Of a stretch of 64,000 nucleotides of DNA, positions 1-11,876 are shown one piece after another. Both the position numbers and the translations under genes were made by a program. The stretch's first letter is position 1. Every line of letters starts with the position of its first letter. The notes below the pieces were generated by a model. That model ran no database searches, was not told the origin of the DNA, and saw only the letters and a list, made by a program, of their open reading frames with translations. The DNA comes from Aquidulcibacter sp. (GTDB lineage Bacteria > Pseudomonadota > Alphaproteobacteria > Caulobacterales > Aquidulcibacteraceae), in NCBI GenBank assembly GCA_027532555.1, contig JAPZTJ010000009.1, positions 230,484-294,483 on the forward strand, in the 5' to 3' direction.

Positions 1-1084
1 CGCTCTCATAGCCTTGGAACGAGACTTTCCGCCCATCGACAACCAGTTTTGCGCCTTCTTCGACGGACTTATCGATCCAGCGGATCACGTTTTGGCGGTG
101 CTCGTGGCTGATGAGCGGGCCGTAATCGACTTCGGGGTCCAAGCTTGGGCCAACCTTTAAGGCTTCCACGCGGGGTTTCAGACGTTCTATGAGGGCATCC
201 GCTACTTTGTCCGTCACAGGTACAGCTACCGAAATCGCCATGCAGCGTTCGCCCGCACTGCCATAGCCTGCGCCGATGAGGTCATTGGTGACTTGGTCTA
301 GGTCAGCGTCGGGCATGATGATGGCATGGTTCTTGGCCCCACCCATGGCCTGAACGCGCTTCCCATAGGTCGCGCCCTTGGCATAAATATATTCCGCCAC
401 CGCAGACGAGCCGACAAAGCTGACAGCTTTGACATCAGGGTGCTCGAGGATGGCATCCACGACCGCCTTATCGCCATTGACGACTTGGAAAATCCCGTCG
501 GGCAGACCGGCCTCTTGCAGAAGCTCACCCAAGCGCATGGGCACGGAAGGGTCCTTTTCGCTTGGCTTACAAATGAAGGCATTGCCACAGGCAATTGCCA
601 CACCAAACATCCACATCGGGATCATGGCCGGGAAGTTGAAGGGCGTGATACCCGCCACCACGCCTAAGGCCTGGCGCATGGAATACATATCAATGCCGGG
701 GCCCGCGCCTTCGGTAAACTCACCCTTCAACAGATGCGGAATTCCACAGGCAAATTCGATGACTTCAAGGCCGCGTTGAATATCGCCCTTGGCGTCTGCA
801 ACCGTTTTTCCGTGCTCGGATGATAACAGGCGCGCCAAATCTTCCATGTCACGCTCTAAGAGGGCTTTGAAGGCGAACATGACTCGCGCCCGCTTTTGCG
901 GGTTGGTCGCCGCCCAAGCAGGCTGGGCCTTTTTGGCACCTGCCACGGCTTCAGCCAGAAACTCACCCGACGCCAGTTCGACCAAGGCCTGGACCTTTCC
1001 CGTCGACGGGTCATAAACATTGTTAAAGCGGCCTGTATTTGCCGATTTTGATTGCCCGTCGATGAAATGATGAATTTCGCGCAT
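1..1084 (-). CDS. mmsA: Methylmalonate-semialdehyde dehydrogenase (CoA-acylating), 3' end beyond window
   Basis: Reading leftward from an ATG at 1084, the frame stays open to the window edge, giving about 361 residues of an aldehyde dehydrogenase superfamily protein. It begins MREIHHFIDGQ and contains the substrate/NAD-fold signatures PFNFPAMIPMWMF and the catalytic-cysteine motif SAGERCMA. This combination is typical of MmsA, which converts methylmalonate or malonate semialdehyde to propionyl- or acetyl-CoA in valine, inositol and beta-alanine breakdown. AGGA and GGGG lie just upstream of the ATG. The gene is divergent from the autotransporter gene at 1330. The C-terminal part lies outside the window, so integrity cannot be judged. 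Family assignment is strong; the exact substrate is inferred. Confidence 0.9.
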   Translation of the reverse strand, partial: MREIHHFIDGQSKSANTGRFNNVYDPSTGKVQALVELASGEFLAEAVAGAKKAQPAWAATNPQKRARVMFAFKALLERDMEDLARLLSSEHGKTVADAKGDIQRGLEVIEFACGIPHLLKGEFTEGAGPGIDMYSMRQALGVVAGITPFNFPAMIPMWMFGVAIACGNAFICKPSEKDPSVPMRLGELLQEAGLPDGIFQVVNGDKAVVDAILEHPDVKAVSFVGSSAVAEYIYAKGATYGKRVQAMGGAKNHAIIMPDADLDQVTNDLIGAGYGSAGERCMAISVAVPVTDKVADALIERLKPRVEALKVGPSLDPEVDYGPLISHEHRQNVIRWIDKSVEEGAKLVVDGRKVSFQGYES

Positions 1085-1234
1085 GGTCCTGCCCCTTATC
1101 ATGCCATAGCCTTAGCCTGTGCTGGCCAAGAGATAAACTATGGCGGTTCAGCCTGACTCAGGTTGCGCTCGACCGCGCCGCAGAAAGTGTGATGAGCCCG
1201 GTATTACACACCGCCGAGCTCTGTTCCTTACAAG

Positions 1235-1262
1235 TTGACGCCAGTCATTCACGCGCTAGAGT
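1235..1262 (+). promoter_or_regulatory. Candidate sigma70-type promoter of the autotransporter gene
   Basis: TTGACG at 1235-1240 and TAGAGT at 1257-1262 are separated by 16 bases and lie 68 bases before the ATG at 1330, in the divergent gap after mmsA. The match is five of six for -35 and four of six for -10. This is inferred from sequence only. Confidence 0.4.
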
Positions 1263-1329
1263 TTAATGTGCTTAATGTTACGAGTGTTATGTATTGTAAC
1301 CAGATCAATCCGAATTGCGGGGAAGCAAG

Positions 1330-4300
1330 ATGAAATTGTCAAGAAAATTTCTAACAAATACAGTAGCAAGTTTAGCGCTGGGTTTAGGTTTTACCACGGG
1401 TGGGTCTGCGATCGCGCTGGTTACGCCGTCTACGGTCACGCCGGCCTCGGTCGTCGATAGCTCAAATTCGCGCCCCTATTGGGTTGGGCTTGCCATCCGT
1501 AACGAAGCGGGGAGTGGCGGTGGCACGTGTACGGGCTTGTTGATAAATCCTCGAACAGTTTTGTTTGCGGCACATTGCGTCGACGAGCTTAGCCCATCTG
1601 CCTTTGACGGCAATTCACGTGGCAATCGTGCACAAGTTGGCTACACCACGGAGGCCACGTTCGGGCGCACCAACCTTCGCAATTGGCTTTTTGGGCAGGA
1701 CTTTATGGTGCCAGCTGGAGACGGGCGCACCATGGTTTCGTCTACCATGGTCTGGTTTGATCCACGCTCGAGGTTTGGGTCTGAGGCCGATCCAAATGCA
1801 GGCGCGTTTTTGCCTGCGGACATCGCTTTGGCCGGCTTTAATACCCCGACTGAATTATTGGGTCGGGATGGCCAAAATGGCATCGGGCTTTTGTTCTCTC
1901 AAGTTAACGGCATCGTTCCGGTGACTATTGGCGGCTATGGAGCCTCTGGAAATGGGTTAACCGGTGCACGCACATCGGGGTCCTTGGAAGAAAGCTTCTT
2001 CCGTCGTCTTGGGCAAAACGTTCTCGACTTTCTGGGTGACGAGCGCGCCTTAAGCATCGGCATTTATGGCCAAGCGATCGCCGACATTTCCGACCCTACT
2101 GGCCTGCGCTATCAAGACATGTACTGGATGGATTTTGATAATCCGAATTTTGCAACCCAGCCGTTTTCCTCCAGTGTGACGCGTACGGCGTCCAATACCC
2201 TCGATTACAACACTTTGGGTGGTCGAGCTGTGGCCGGGGAAGCGATCACTGCGCAAGGTGACTCAGGCTCACCTTTGATCACCTCGGTATTTGGCCGTGA
2301 CGTTTCTCTGGGTGTGTTAAGCCAAGGCAGTCGCGTGTTTTTTGACTCGGTTGGCAACCCAAATGATAATTTTGTATTTCCCCAAACCTTTTCCAACTAC
2401 GGCTCTATGGCGGGCTATAATCCACTCTTTTTGTATTGGGACCAGATTCTTATCAACAACCCGTACAAATATGTGACGACACGAGCCGGCGACGGCGAAT
2501 GGACAGACAGCACGCGCTGGACCCAAGAATTGGACCCGCTCTATTTTACGCTTGGCGCGGGCAATACCTTGGTGAATGCGGTGCCAACCACTGCGGCCTT
2601 GGGCTTCAGCGCTGCTGCGCCTGACTTCGGAACCGTCAACCCCAATCCGGTCCCACCCGCGACCTGTGCGTTTTTGAGTAACTGCCCCACGACGGGCGGA
2701 AAAACCGATCCAGTCGTATCATCGGCATTGGCAACTCAAACATTTGCTGGAAATCGCTTGAGCGTGTTTGATGAAGCAGGTGATGTGGATCACGGCTCCA
2801 CCTATTCCGGGGAGATTAGCGGCTTGACCGCAGTGGCTCAAACGGCTTCCAGCACCGTCTCTTTGGGGCAAGTCAGCGCCACCCAAGTTGCCAATGATGC
2901 GGCTCCGATCATTGGCCAAGCCATCAACGAGGCGCAAACGACGAAGGCTTGGACAGCCGGTCGTCTAGCCCTTAATTCCGGTGCGCTAACAGGGGTTGGC
3001 TCAAGCGGTTTCACACCGAATAACACCGATGGCGTGGCAGGCTTGCAAAACTCCACACGCTATTTCGAAGTCAATTTGCGCGCCGCTGGCACCACGTCGA
3101 TGACAGGCGTCACTGCTACGATCGACCGCCTCAACGTTCGTGGGGCGCAGTCTGGCCTTAACATTAAAGTGGGCAGTCGCCTCACTACGCTGATCTCATC
3201 CTTTGTCGACGCGGGGACGCTCAACGTCGATGGCGTCTTCGCGCCCCGCCAACTTAATGTTTTGGGTGGGACTGTTTCTGGGTCCGGCACCATTTTAACC
3301 CAATCCGGCGTCCTCGTTGCCGGGGGTATTTTGAGCCCAGGCGCGGTCGGCGGTGTCGGCACGTTGTCTGTCACCGGGGGTGCAGGGTTTGGTGGCACGG
3401 GTATGCTCGGCATTGATTTCGCCGGCCTTACATCGGCAGACCGACTAAATGTCACCGGCAATCTCGTACTCGGCGGTGGCTTTGCCGCGAACTTCCTGAA
3501 TGGCTATGTGCCAGACTTTGGCACCAGCTGGACGATTGCATCGGCCACAGGCACGACCAGCGGCAGCTTTGCCATGATTGCATCGAACCTGCCCGGCGTC
3601 TTGCGGGCAACGCCACGTGTGGTTGGCAAGGATGTTTTGGTCGACATCACGGCCTTGCCTTACGCGACCTTTGCTGCGTGTGCCAATGTCCAATGTTCCA
3701 GCTTGGCAACGCTCCTTGATAGCAGCCGCGCCAGCAATTACAGCGCCTTGGCTTCAATCTACCGCTATTCAGATCGTTTGAACGCGGCAGAAGCGGCCAA
3801 TTTCTTGCGATCCTTGACCCCATGGGACAATGGGCTCGCCGCCCAATCCATGTTGCGGACATCCGAATCCATGAGTGCGATGGTGATGGGCCGCGTTGCT
3901 CAAGTGCGCCAGACTGGCGCGCAAGGGGCCAATTGGGGCGGTGTGCAAATGGCTGCGATCAGCAGTGGCACGGGCGTCATGACCGACGCGGGCGATGTTC
4001 TGCCGGTATCGAGCGGCTCTAGCTCCATGAAACCAGGTTGGAGTGCATTTGGTGAGGTGCGGGGCTTGCGGGCGAATGCTGAGGCCCAGCAAGGTTTTGT
4101 GGGCGCACGCACGGAAACAGTGACCGGGCTTGTCGGGGTCGACTACACCCAGAAGAACTATGTTCTGGGTGCGGCCCTTCATCTAGCCAATGGCACCAGC
4201 AAGCTGTCCAATCGTGGCGCCAAGACGAAGTCTGACGCTGTTGCTGTGTCGGTTTACGGCAGCGTGTCTGGGCCCGTTCTTGCCTTGGATGCCTATGCAT

Positions 4301-4848
4301 CACGCGGCGGCGGTAACTTGGACATGACCCGGGCTGCTGGCCCCTTGGCCGCATCTGGTTCCACCGACAGCACCTTAACCAGCTTTGGGGCGGCGCTTAG
4401 TGCCACCAATAAGACAAGCTGGGGTTCATATGTGCCCAGCGTGTCGATGGCTTATGATAAGGCTGAAATCGATGCTTACCGTGAGTCCGGCCCCATTGGT
4501 TTGAGCATTGGGGAGCGCACCGTGGAATCAATGGTCGCGCGATTGGGCGTGACGGCCTATGGCGATTTTGGCACTGCCGAGACGATTAAGCCGTGGGTTC
4601 GGGTCGCAGTTGCGCATGACTTCCAAGCGTCCGACACCGGTGCAGCCGGTTTGGGCTTTGCCTCCGCGGCGGGTGGGGCTGTAGCCAATGTTGCCGGCCT
4701 CAGCCAAGATGAGTCATGGGGCGAGCTTGGACTTGGCGTTGAGGCGAAGGTGAAATCGGCTACCTTGGGCCTTAGCTATGAGACCACCATTGACCGCACC
4801 GATGTGCGCGTTGAGCAAGTGCGCGCCCGCGTTCGCGTCACTTTCTAA
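1330..4848 (+). CDS. Autotransporter with N-terminal trypsin-like (S1) serine protease domain
   Basis: A 1172-residue type V secreted protein. The chosen ATG at 1330 has GGGGAAG four bases upstream; the TTG at 1315 in the same frame is less likely. A signal peptide covers about residues 1-30 (MKLSRKF, then a hydrophobic stretch). The protease domain has a readable triad: His82 in AAHCVDE, Asp164 in PADIAL and Ser312 in GDSGSP. The central passenger (about 420-830) is rich in Gly, Thr, Ser and Val, as in beta-helical passengers, with the repeat-like stretch LTQSGVLVAGGILSPG. From about residue 895 an autotransporter beta-barrel domain follows (GEVRGLRANAEAQQGF onward), ending in the outer-membrane signature phenylalanine (RVRVTF). 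It probably displays or releases a protease at the cell surface. Substrate is unknown. It is monocistronic and followed by a strong inverted repeat. Confidence 0.88.
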   Translation: MKLSRKFLTNTVASLALGLGFTTGGSAIALVTPSTVTPASVVDSSNSRPYWVGLAIRNEAGSGGGTCTGLLINPRTVLFAAHCVDELSPSAFDGNSRGNRAQVGYTTEATFGRTNLRNWLFGQDFMVPAGDGRTMVSSTMVWFDPRSRFGSEADPNAGAFLPADIALAGFNTPTELLGRDGQNGIGLLFSQVNGIVPVTIGGYGASGNGLTGARTSGSLEESFFRRLGQNVLDFLGDERALSIGIYGQAIADISDPTGLRYQDMYWMDFDNPNFATQPFSSSVTRTASNTLDYNTLGGRAVAGEAITAQGDSGSPLITSVFGRDVSLGVLSQGSRVFFDSVGNPNDNFVFPQTFSNYGSMAGYNPLFLYWDQILINNPYKYVTTRAGDGEWTDSTRWTQELDPLYFTLGAGNTLVNAVPTTAALGFSAAAPDFGTVNPNPVPPATCAFLSNCPTTGGKTDPVVSSALATQTFAGNRLSVFDEAGDVDHGSTYSGEISGLTAVAQTASSTVSLGQVSATQVANDAAPIIGQAINEAQTTKAWTAGRLALNSGALTGVGSSGFTPNNTDGVAGLQNSTRYFEVNLRAAGTTSMTGVTATIDRLNVRGAQSGLNIKVGSRLTTLISSFVDAGTLNVDGVFAPRQLNVLGGTVSGSGTILTQSGVLVAGGILSPGAVGGVGTLSVTGGAGFGGTGMLGIDFAGLTSADRLNVTGNLVLGGGFAANFLNGYVPDFGTSWTIASATGTTSGSFAMIASNLPGVLRATPRVVGKDVLVDITALPYATFAACANVQCSSLATLLDSSRASNYSALASIYRYSDRLNAAEAANFLRSLTPWDNGLAAQSMLRTSESMSAMVMGRVAQVRQTGAQGANWGGVQMAAISSGTGVMTDAGDVLPVSSGSSSMKPGWSAFGEVRGLRANAEAQQGFVGARTETVTGLVGVDYTQKNYVLGAALHLANGTSKLSNRGAKTKSDAVAVSVYGSVSGPVLALDAYASRGGGNLDMTRAAGPLAASGSTDSTLTSFGAALSATNKTSWGSYVPSVSMAYDKAEIDAYRESGPIGLSIGERTVESMVARLGVTAYGDFGTAETIKPWVRVAVAHDFQASDTGAAGLGFASAAGGAVANVAGLSQDESWGELGLGVEAKVKSATLGLSYETTIDRTDVRVEQVRARVRVTF

Positions 4849-4868
4849 CCAGCCTCACGTGTCAGGCG

Positions 4869-4901
4869 GCCAAGCCTAGGGTAATGAACTCTAGGCTTGG
4901 C
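4869..4901 (+). terminator. 11-bp perfect inverted repeat after the autotransporter gene
   Basis: GCCAAGCCTAG (4869-4879) and CTAGGCTTGGC (4891-4901) are perfectly complementary around an 11-base loop, 20 bases after the autotransporter stop. There is no T-run, so it may be a factor-dependent terminator or an mRNA 3'-end stabiliser, not a classical intrinsic terminator. Confidence 0.5.
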
Positions 4902-4983
4902 ACCGGAGAGCCATGGGCTTGCCAAGCTCGGCCAGTCCATGGCAGTTTGTCCTCACTGGCCGCCTGTGTCGTTGGACTGACTG

Positions 4984-5856
4984 ATGTTTGAGCAGCAAAC
5001 CCATGCCGACAAGCATATCATCGATATCCTGATCGAGGAGCGGGCACCTAGTCTCGCGAAATCCGTCTTTTGGCCGATCATGCGGGCGTCGCTGAATAAA
5101 CTGCTCGACTATGATCAAGCTGTCACGATGGCCGATACCATCGCTTCTTTGCCGGGGCTGCCAGCTCTAGAAGAAGTGGCAGAGCGCTTATCCGTTCGCA
5201 CGCAGACCCATGGTTTTGACCATATTCCCAAAAGTGGGAGGTGCGTGATTGTGGCCAATCACCCCACTGGGATTGCCGATGGCATTGCTGCTTGGGATGC
5301 AATCAAGCCCATCAGGCCTGACTTGATCTTTTACGCCAATGCTGACGCCCACCGTGTTTCGGCTGGATTTACCGATGTGTTGGTGCCGGTGGAGTGGGAA
5401 GAGCACAAGCGCACGCGCGAAAAAACGCGCGAGACCCTGCGATTGACGCAAGGCGCGTTTCAAGCAGAGCGGGCTATTTTCATCTTTCCAGCCGGTCGAT
5501 TGGCACGTCATGTGAACGGCGTATTACAAGACCCAGAGTGGATGAGTTCGGCGGTTTCCATCGCCCGTAAAAACCATGCCCCGATCGTGCCTATTTATAT
5601 GACGGGCCCTTGGAGCTTTTGGTTTCACTTCTTTGATAAATTCTCCAAGGAATTGCGCGATATCACGCTGTTCAAAGAGCTTTTAAACAAGAAGGGCCAG
5701 CTCTTCACCCTCACAGCCGGTCCTGCCATTCCGGCGGAGCATCTTTTAGGCGATGCCGCCGAAGTCACCCAGCATCTAAAGACCCATGTCGAAACGGTGA
5801 TGCCGGACCAATCAGATGCGCCCTTCGTACCCTTAGCAGTACCTCCAACGGATTGA
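4984..5856 (+). CDS. PlsC-like phospholipid/glycerol acyltransferase family protein
   Basis: A 290-residue protein with the landmarks of the lysophosphatidate/glycerol acyltransferase superfamily. The motif I region is VIVANHPTGIADG, and a motif III-like block is IFIFPAGRLARH, where classical PlsC has FPEGTR. Motif I has His and Asp separated by five residues (H-PTGIA-D) in place of the usual four, a spacing seen in the NHPxGxxDG branch of the family. This fits acyl transfer to a lysophospholipid or another hydroxyl or amine acceptor at the inner membrane. It has no obvious signal peptide or long membrane segment. Downstream obgE is co-directional after 85 bases. A second, classical PlsC is encoded at 15470-16426, so this one probably has a separate role. 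The substrate cannot be assigned. Confidence 0.75.
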   Translation: MFEQQTHADKHIIDILIEERAPSLAKSVFWPIMRASLNKLLDYDQAVTMADTIASLPGLPALEEVAERLSVRTQTHGFDHIPKSGRCVIVANHPTGIADGIAAWDAIKPIRPDLIFYANADAHRVSAGFTDVLVPVEWEEHKRTREKTRETLRLTQGAFQAERAIFIFPAGRLARHVNGVLQDPEWMSSAVSIARKNHAPIVPIYMTGPWSFWFHFFDKFSKELRDITLFKELLNKKGQLFTLTAGPAIPAEHLLGDAAEVTQHLKTHVETVMPDQSDAPFVPLAVPPTD

Positions 5857-5929
5857 ATCTCGTCCCTCACGAGGTTGGCATAGAGCAGCCTGAGTGGCTT
5901 GGCTTTCATTATGACGCGTTCCGCGCTAG

Positions 5930-8139
<2,210 letters not shown>

Positions 8140-8148
8140 CAGCGCAAA

Positions 8149-8436
8149 TCAGGCCGCCCAGCGCTTTTCGTTCAATTCGCGATCAATGGCTTGGGCAAAG
8201 TCCTGCTTGGTCAAAACTAATTTGCCCTGGTCGGAACCCTGCTTCCCAATCTTGCGTGCGACATAGCGGTGCAATTGCCCGTCCGCGCGAATACCCGTCA
8301 ACCGTTTGAGATAATTGACTTGGGCCGATGTTGGCCGACTGACCGTGGGGGGGAGGGAATCCTGTCTGTGCGAGGGGACTACGGGCTTTGCGCGGGGGCT
8401 TTCTGCCTCCAAGGCTGGCAAAAGGGATAATTGCAT
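8149..8436 (-). CDS. Small protein of unknown function
   Basis: A 95-residue basic protein that I do not recognise. The longest frame starts at 8442, but AAAGG sits directly against that ATG; the ATG at 8436 is seven bases from the same Shine-Dalgarno sequence and is preferred (MQLSLLPALEAE). The N-terminal half is Ser/Pro-rich and looks disordered. The C-terminal half (about 45-95) is helical and charged, with SAQVNYLKRLTGIRADGQL and LTKQDFAQAIDRELNEKRW. It is convergent with proB and divergent from the hydrolase at 8656. Coding status rests on the RBS, a sensible composition and the absence of a competing gene. Confidence 0.6.
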   Translation of the reverse strand: MQLSLLPALEAESPRAKPVVPSHRQDSLPPTVSRPTSAQVNYLKRLTGIRADGQLHRYVARKIGKQGSDQGKLVLTKQDFAQAIDRELNEKRWAA

Positions 8437-8655
8437 CGCCATTCCTTTCTAGACGTGCTGTGTTTAGCAGGAACAAGATAGGAACAAAATGCTGAGTCTG
8501 CAAGTGAAATCGACCAATTTCGGCAAAATATACGTCCGAATATGACGTTATCTTATCACGATTCAGCAGTTTGGGTCGTTCAGACCTTGTTTCAAGACCG
8601 CAATTGGGCCTTAACCTATTCCGAACAAGGGAATGGCGTGCACTTGGGAGCGGGC

Positions 8656-9510
8656 ATGAACGAGCATATGATAGTTAGCCATGACGGAGTGAAGACCTTC
8701 GTCGCTGATTTTGATCCAGTAGGGGCCTATACCGGCCCTCCCGTCATGTGTTTGCACGGCCTCACGCGGAACCATAAAGATTTTCTTGGGGTGATCGAAC
8801 CAATTCGCCGGATGGGTCGCAGAGTACTTGCGCTTGATGTGCGGGGTCGTGGTCGTTCGGATTGGGACCCCAATCCAAGCAATTATAACCCCCTTGTCTA
8901 TGCCCAAGATGTGTTGACCATTTTGAACCGCTTGGGCCTAAAGCGGGCGGTATTTCTCGGCACAAGCATGGGCGGGATCATCACCATGCTGGTCGCCGCA
9001 TTCTCCCAGTCGACAGTAGCTGGCGCAATCTTGAATGATATTGGTCCTGAAGTTGATCCAGCTGGGCTCAAGCGGATTCAGGGCTATGTAGGAAAAATCG
9101 GGCGGGCTTCTAATTGGGAAGAGGCTGCGGCCATGATTGCCGTCATTGGTGAATCCGCCTTTCCAGGCAAAGACGCTGTATTTTGGGAAGATTTTGCTCG
9201 AAAAACCTGCATTGAAACCCCTGACGGCATCCTATTTGATTATGACCCTGCCATTGCCCAAGTCGCCAATTCTGGCGGGACCGAGGCCATCCCGACCTTG
9301 TGGGATCAATATGCGGCCTTAGCCCCTATCCCAACGGCGGTGATTCGTGGTGCGCTTTCGGATTTGTTGTCTGCCGACATTGTGGATCGGATGAAAATCG
9401 CCAAGCCTGATCTGATTACGGCTGAGGTCCCAAATGTTGGTCATGCACCAACCTTAGAAGAACCAGAGGCTTGGACGGCGATTGAAGCTATTATTCGTCA
9501 AACAAAATAG
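8656..9510 (+). CDS. Alpha/beta-fold hydrolase
   Basis: A 284-residue single-domain alpha/beta hydrolase. The oxyanion-hole region is MCLHGLTRN, the nucleophile elbow is GTSMGG, and the His of the triad is in VGHAPTLEE near the C-terminus; ALSDLL probably carries the acid. The start at 8656 is preferred over the 8542 frame opening because GGGAG lies five bases upstream and the extra N-terminal residues do not fit the family. The sequence pattern is that of small esterases or lactonases such as dienelactone or homoserine-lactone hydrolases, but the substrate cannot be read from it. It is monocistronic. Confidence 0.85.
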   Translation: MNEHMIVSHDGVKTFVADFDPVGAYTGPPVMCLHGLTRNHKDFLGVIEPIRRMGRRVLALDVRGRGRSDWDPNPSNYNPLVYAQDVLTILNRLGLKRAVFLGTSMGGIITMLVAAFSQSTVAGAILNDIGPEVDPAGLKRIQGYVGKIGRASNWEEAAAMIAVIGESAFPGKDAVFWEDFARKTCIETPDGILFDYDPAIAQVANSGGTEAIPTLWDQYAALAPIPTAVIRGALSDLLSADIVDRMKIAKPDLITAEVPNVGHAPTLEEPEAWTAIEAIIRQTK

Positions 9511-9667
9511 GCTAAAACGCGTCCTAGCATACTGATCAACGTCAATCTTTGTAAACTTTAACGTAACCAGTTACCCGATACAACGACCCCCAGAATCTAT
9601 AGCGCTGAGTTCGATCGAGGCAGGCTCGATTGATGGAGATATCAGCACTGGACCGGGGAGAGTTGTA

Positions 9668-11821
9668 ATGTTGTCTGGGCTCAATAAAGTAGCGATATCC
9701 AAAAAGCTACCAATGGTGATTGCGGGCCTTGCGGTCTTTGCTGCGGCAATGACGGGTGGTGCCGCCTACTTAAATTCTCAAAGCAACATCAATTCCGAGG
9801 TCCAACACTTACTGACCGAAACAGCAAATTCGCGAGCTGAAGCCGCGAAGGCCTTCTTCGACACCTCTGGCGCGCAAGCTAAAGAAATGGCGTCCAGCGC
9901 GATTGTTTCTTCGGCACTAGATCGCTTCTCTGCCGCTTACGCGCAAATGGGCCCAGATGCTGAAGCGCAACTTCAAGCCATCTACATTGATCAAAACCCC
10001 AACGCCGCAGGCCAAAAGGAAAAGTGGGACGCAGCCAACAATGGCACGGCCTATGACGCCGTTCATGCGGAATTGCATCCTTGGTTGCGCAATATTCTGC
10101 GCACCAACGACTATTATGATATCTTCTTGTTCGATGCGAACGGTCAGAACGTCTATACGGTCTTTAAAGAGCGCGACTTCGCGACCCAATTGGCGACCGG
10201 CAAGTGGAAAGATTCCGGTCTTGGCGTTCTGGTTCGCGACGTGATCGCCGCTGGTGCAAATGCCGAGCCCAAATTGGCAGACTTTAAACCTTATGCGCCT
10301 TCTGCTGATGTACCAGCTGGCTTCATCGCTGTGCCAATCAAAGGCGGGAATGGCGAGCTCAAGGGTGTGCTTGCGATCCAATTGTCGATCAACAAGCTGG
10401 ATGCGGCCATGCGGCCTCAGCCAACCAATGGCAAGACGGGCGAGAACACGCTGATTGGCGAGGATTTCTTGGTACGTAACAACTCACCCCATTCGAAAGA
10501 GCCAACGATCCTGAAGGCCAAGCTGGAAAATGACCTTGTCAAGCAGGGCTTCGAAGGCAAATCCATCACCACCATCACCAATGATCCAGATGGCAATCCA
10601 GTGATATCAGCCTTTGTGCCGTTCACCACACTCGGCGCAAAGTTTGTTGTCGCTTCGGATGAAACCGTGGCCGAGGCTCAAGAGCCGCTGCGCGCCTTGG
10701 CAATCAACATCCTGTTGGCCACCCTCCTTTCCATGGGGGCTGCTGCCGCTGCAGGCTTCTTCTTCGCCCGCAGCTTGTCCAAGCCAATCGCGGACCTCAC
10801 TGACAGCATGCGTACTTTGGCTGGCGGGGTGACAGACATGATGATTCCAGGCCGGGATCGTGGCGACGAATTGGGTGAAATGGCTGAAGCTGTTGAAGTC
10901 TTCCGTGAAAACGCCATCGAACGCATTGCTCTGGAAGCAGCTGCGAGCGAAGAGACCAAGATCCAAATGCGCCGCGCAGAAGCGATTGCCTCGGCAACCC
11001 AAGCTTACGAGCAAGTTGCTGGCGACATGCTGCGGACTGTCGCTGCTGCATCGGCAGAGTTGGAAGCAACCGCTCAAGCCATGACGGCCGCAGCTGACCG
11101 CACCAACATGATGGCCTCCAGCGTGGCTGCAGCAGCAGAAGAAAGCACCGTTAGTGCCTCGACCGCTGCTGGTTCGGCTGAAAGCCTCACCACCTCGATC
11201 TCGACCATTCAGTCCAACGTGTCTGAATCGAGCTCGGTTGCCATTGAAGCCGTGCGCTTGAGCGGTGAAGCCCAAAGTGCTGTTAGCGAATTGGCCAACT
11301 CGGCCCGCCGCATCGGCGAAGTGGTTGAACTGATCAAGGGCATTGCCGACCAAACCAACCTCTTGGCCTTGAACGCCACCATCGAAGCGGCGCGAGCCGG
11401 TGAAGCTGGCCGTGGGTTTGCCATCGTGGCGCAGGAAGTTAAAAACCTCGCCAGCCAAACCGGTAATGCGACTGAGGACATCGCCGCCCAAATCGGCTCG
11501 ATCCAAGGTGCGGTCGATGGCGCAGTCGGTGCTATGTCCCGCATCGAAGCGGTTATCACCCGCATCAACCAAAATGCTGGCATGATTGGTCAGTCGGTCG
11601 ATATGCAGGCAACGGTGACCCAAGAGATCGCCAGCGCGATCACCCAAGTGGCGGCTGCATCTCAATCGGTCGCTTCCGATGTGTCGCGTGTGACTGAGAC
11701 CGCTGGTGAAACCGGTGCCGCTGCAAGCCAAGTTTTGGCCGCCAGCCGCGAACTCTCTGTCCAAGCCGCAAAGCTGGATCAAGAGACCCAAGAATTCTTG
11801 GAGCGCGTTCGCGCCGCTTAA
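9668..11821 (+). CDS. Methyl-accepting chemotaxis protein (transmembrane chemoreceptor)
   Basis: A 717-residue chemoreceptor. GGGGAGAG precedes the ATG. Transmembrane helix 1 is about residues 13-35 ([16 protein letters not shown]). A large periplasmic sensor region of about 310 residues contains [20 protein letters not shown], a PAS/Cache-like signature. Transmembrane helix 2 is at about 343-366, followed by HAMP ([20 protein letters not shown] onward). The cytoplasmic signalling tip is readable as [23 protein letters not shown] then [13 protein letters not shown]. No C-terminal CheR-binding pentapeptide is visible. Ligand unknown. The flbT-flaF pair at 41.8 kb shows that the organism is flagellated. 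Confidence 0.95.
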   Translation: MLSGLNKVAISKKLPMVIAGLAVFAAAMTGGAAYLNSQSNINSEVQHLLTETANSRAEAAKAFFDTSGAQAKEMASSAIVSSALDRFSAAYAQMGPDAEAQLQAIYIDQNPNAAGQKEKWDAANNGTAYDAVHAELHPWLRNILRTNDYYDIFLFDANGQNVYTVFKERDFATQLATGKWKDSGLGVLVRDVIAAGANAEPKLADFKPYAPSADVPAGFIAVPIKGGNGELKGVLAIQLSINKLDAAMRPQPTNGKTGENTLIGEDFLVRNNSPHSKEPTILKAKLENDLVKQGFEGKSITTITNDPDGNPVISAFVPFTTLGAKFVVASDETVAEAQEPLRALAINILLATLLSMGAAAAAGFFFARSLSKPIADLTDSMRTLAGGVTDMMIPGRDRGDELGEMAEAVEVFRENAIERIALEAAASEETKIQMRRAEAIASATQAYEQVAGDMLRTVAAASAELEATAQAMTAAADRTNMMASSVAAAAEESTVSASTAAGSAESLTTSISTIQSNVSESSSVAIEAVRLSGEAQSAVSELANSARRIGEVVELIKGIADQTNLLALNATIEAARAGEAGRGFAIVAQEVKNLASQTGNATEDIAAQIGSIQGAVDGAVGAMSRIEAVITRINQNAGMIGQSVDMQATVTQEIASAITQVAAASQSVASDVSRVTETAGETGAAASQVLAASRELSVQAAKLDQETQEFLERVRAA

Positions 11822-11840
11822 TCTGTCAAATAGAACAGAG

Positions 11841-11875
11841 AAAAGGCCCGCTGAGCGATCAGCGGGCCTTTTTGT
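11841..11875. terminator. Bidirectional intrinsic terminator between the chemoreceptor and GNAT genes
   Basis: AAAAGGCCCGCTGA (11841-11854), loop GCGA, and TCAGCGGGCCTTTT (11859-11872) form a 14-bp stem followed by further T residues. A-rich and T-rich flanks let it work for the chemoreceptor on the plus strand and for the GNAT operon whose stop is at 11877 on the minus strand. Confidence 0.9.
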
Positions 11876-11876
11876 T

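Noticed and set aside
1187..1211. CRP-like site GTGTGAT...TTACACAC
   Set aside because: Arms of five to six bases do not match TGTGA-N6-TCACA; too weak to list.
10607..11791. 394-residue open frame on the minus strand
   Set aside because: Antisense to the chemoreceptor signalling domain; rich in Gly, Ser, His and Cys, typical of shadow frames in repetitive GC-rich coding DNA.
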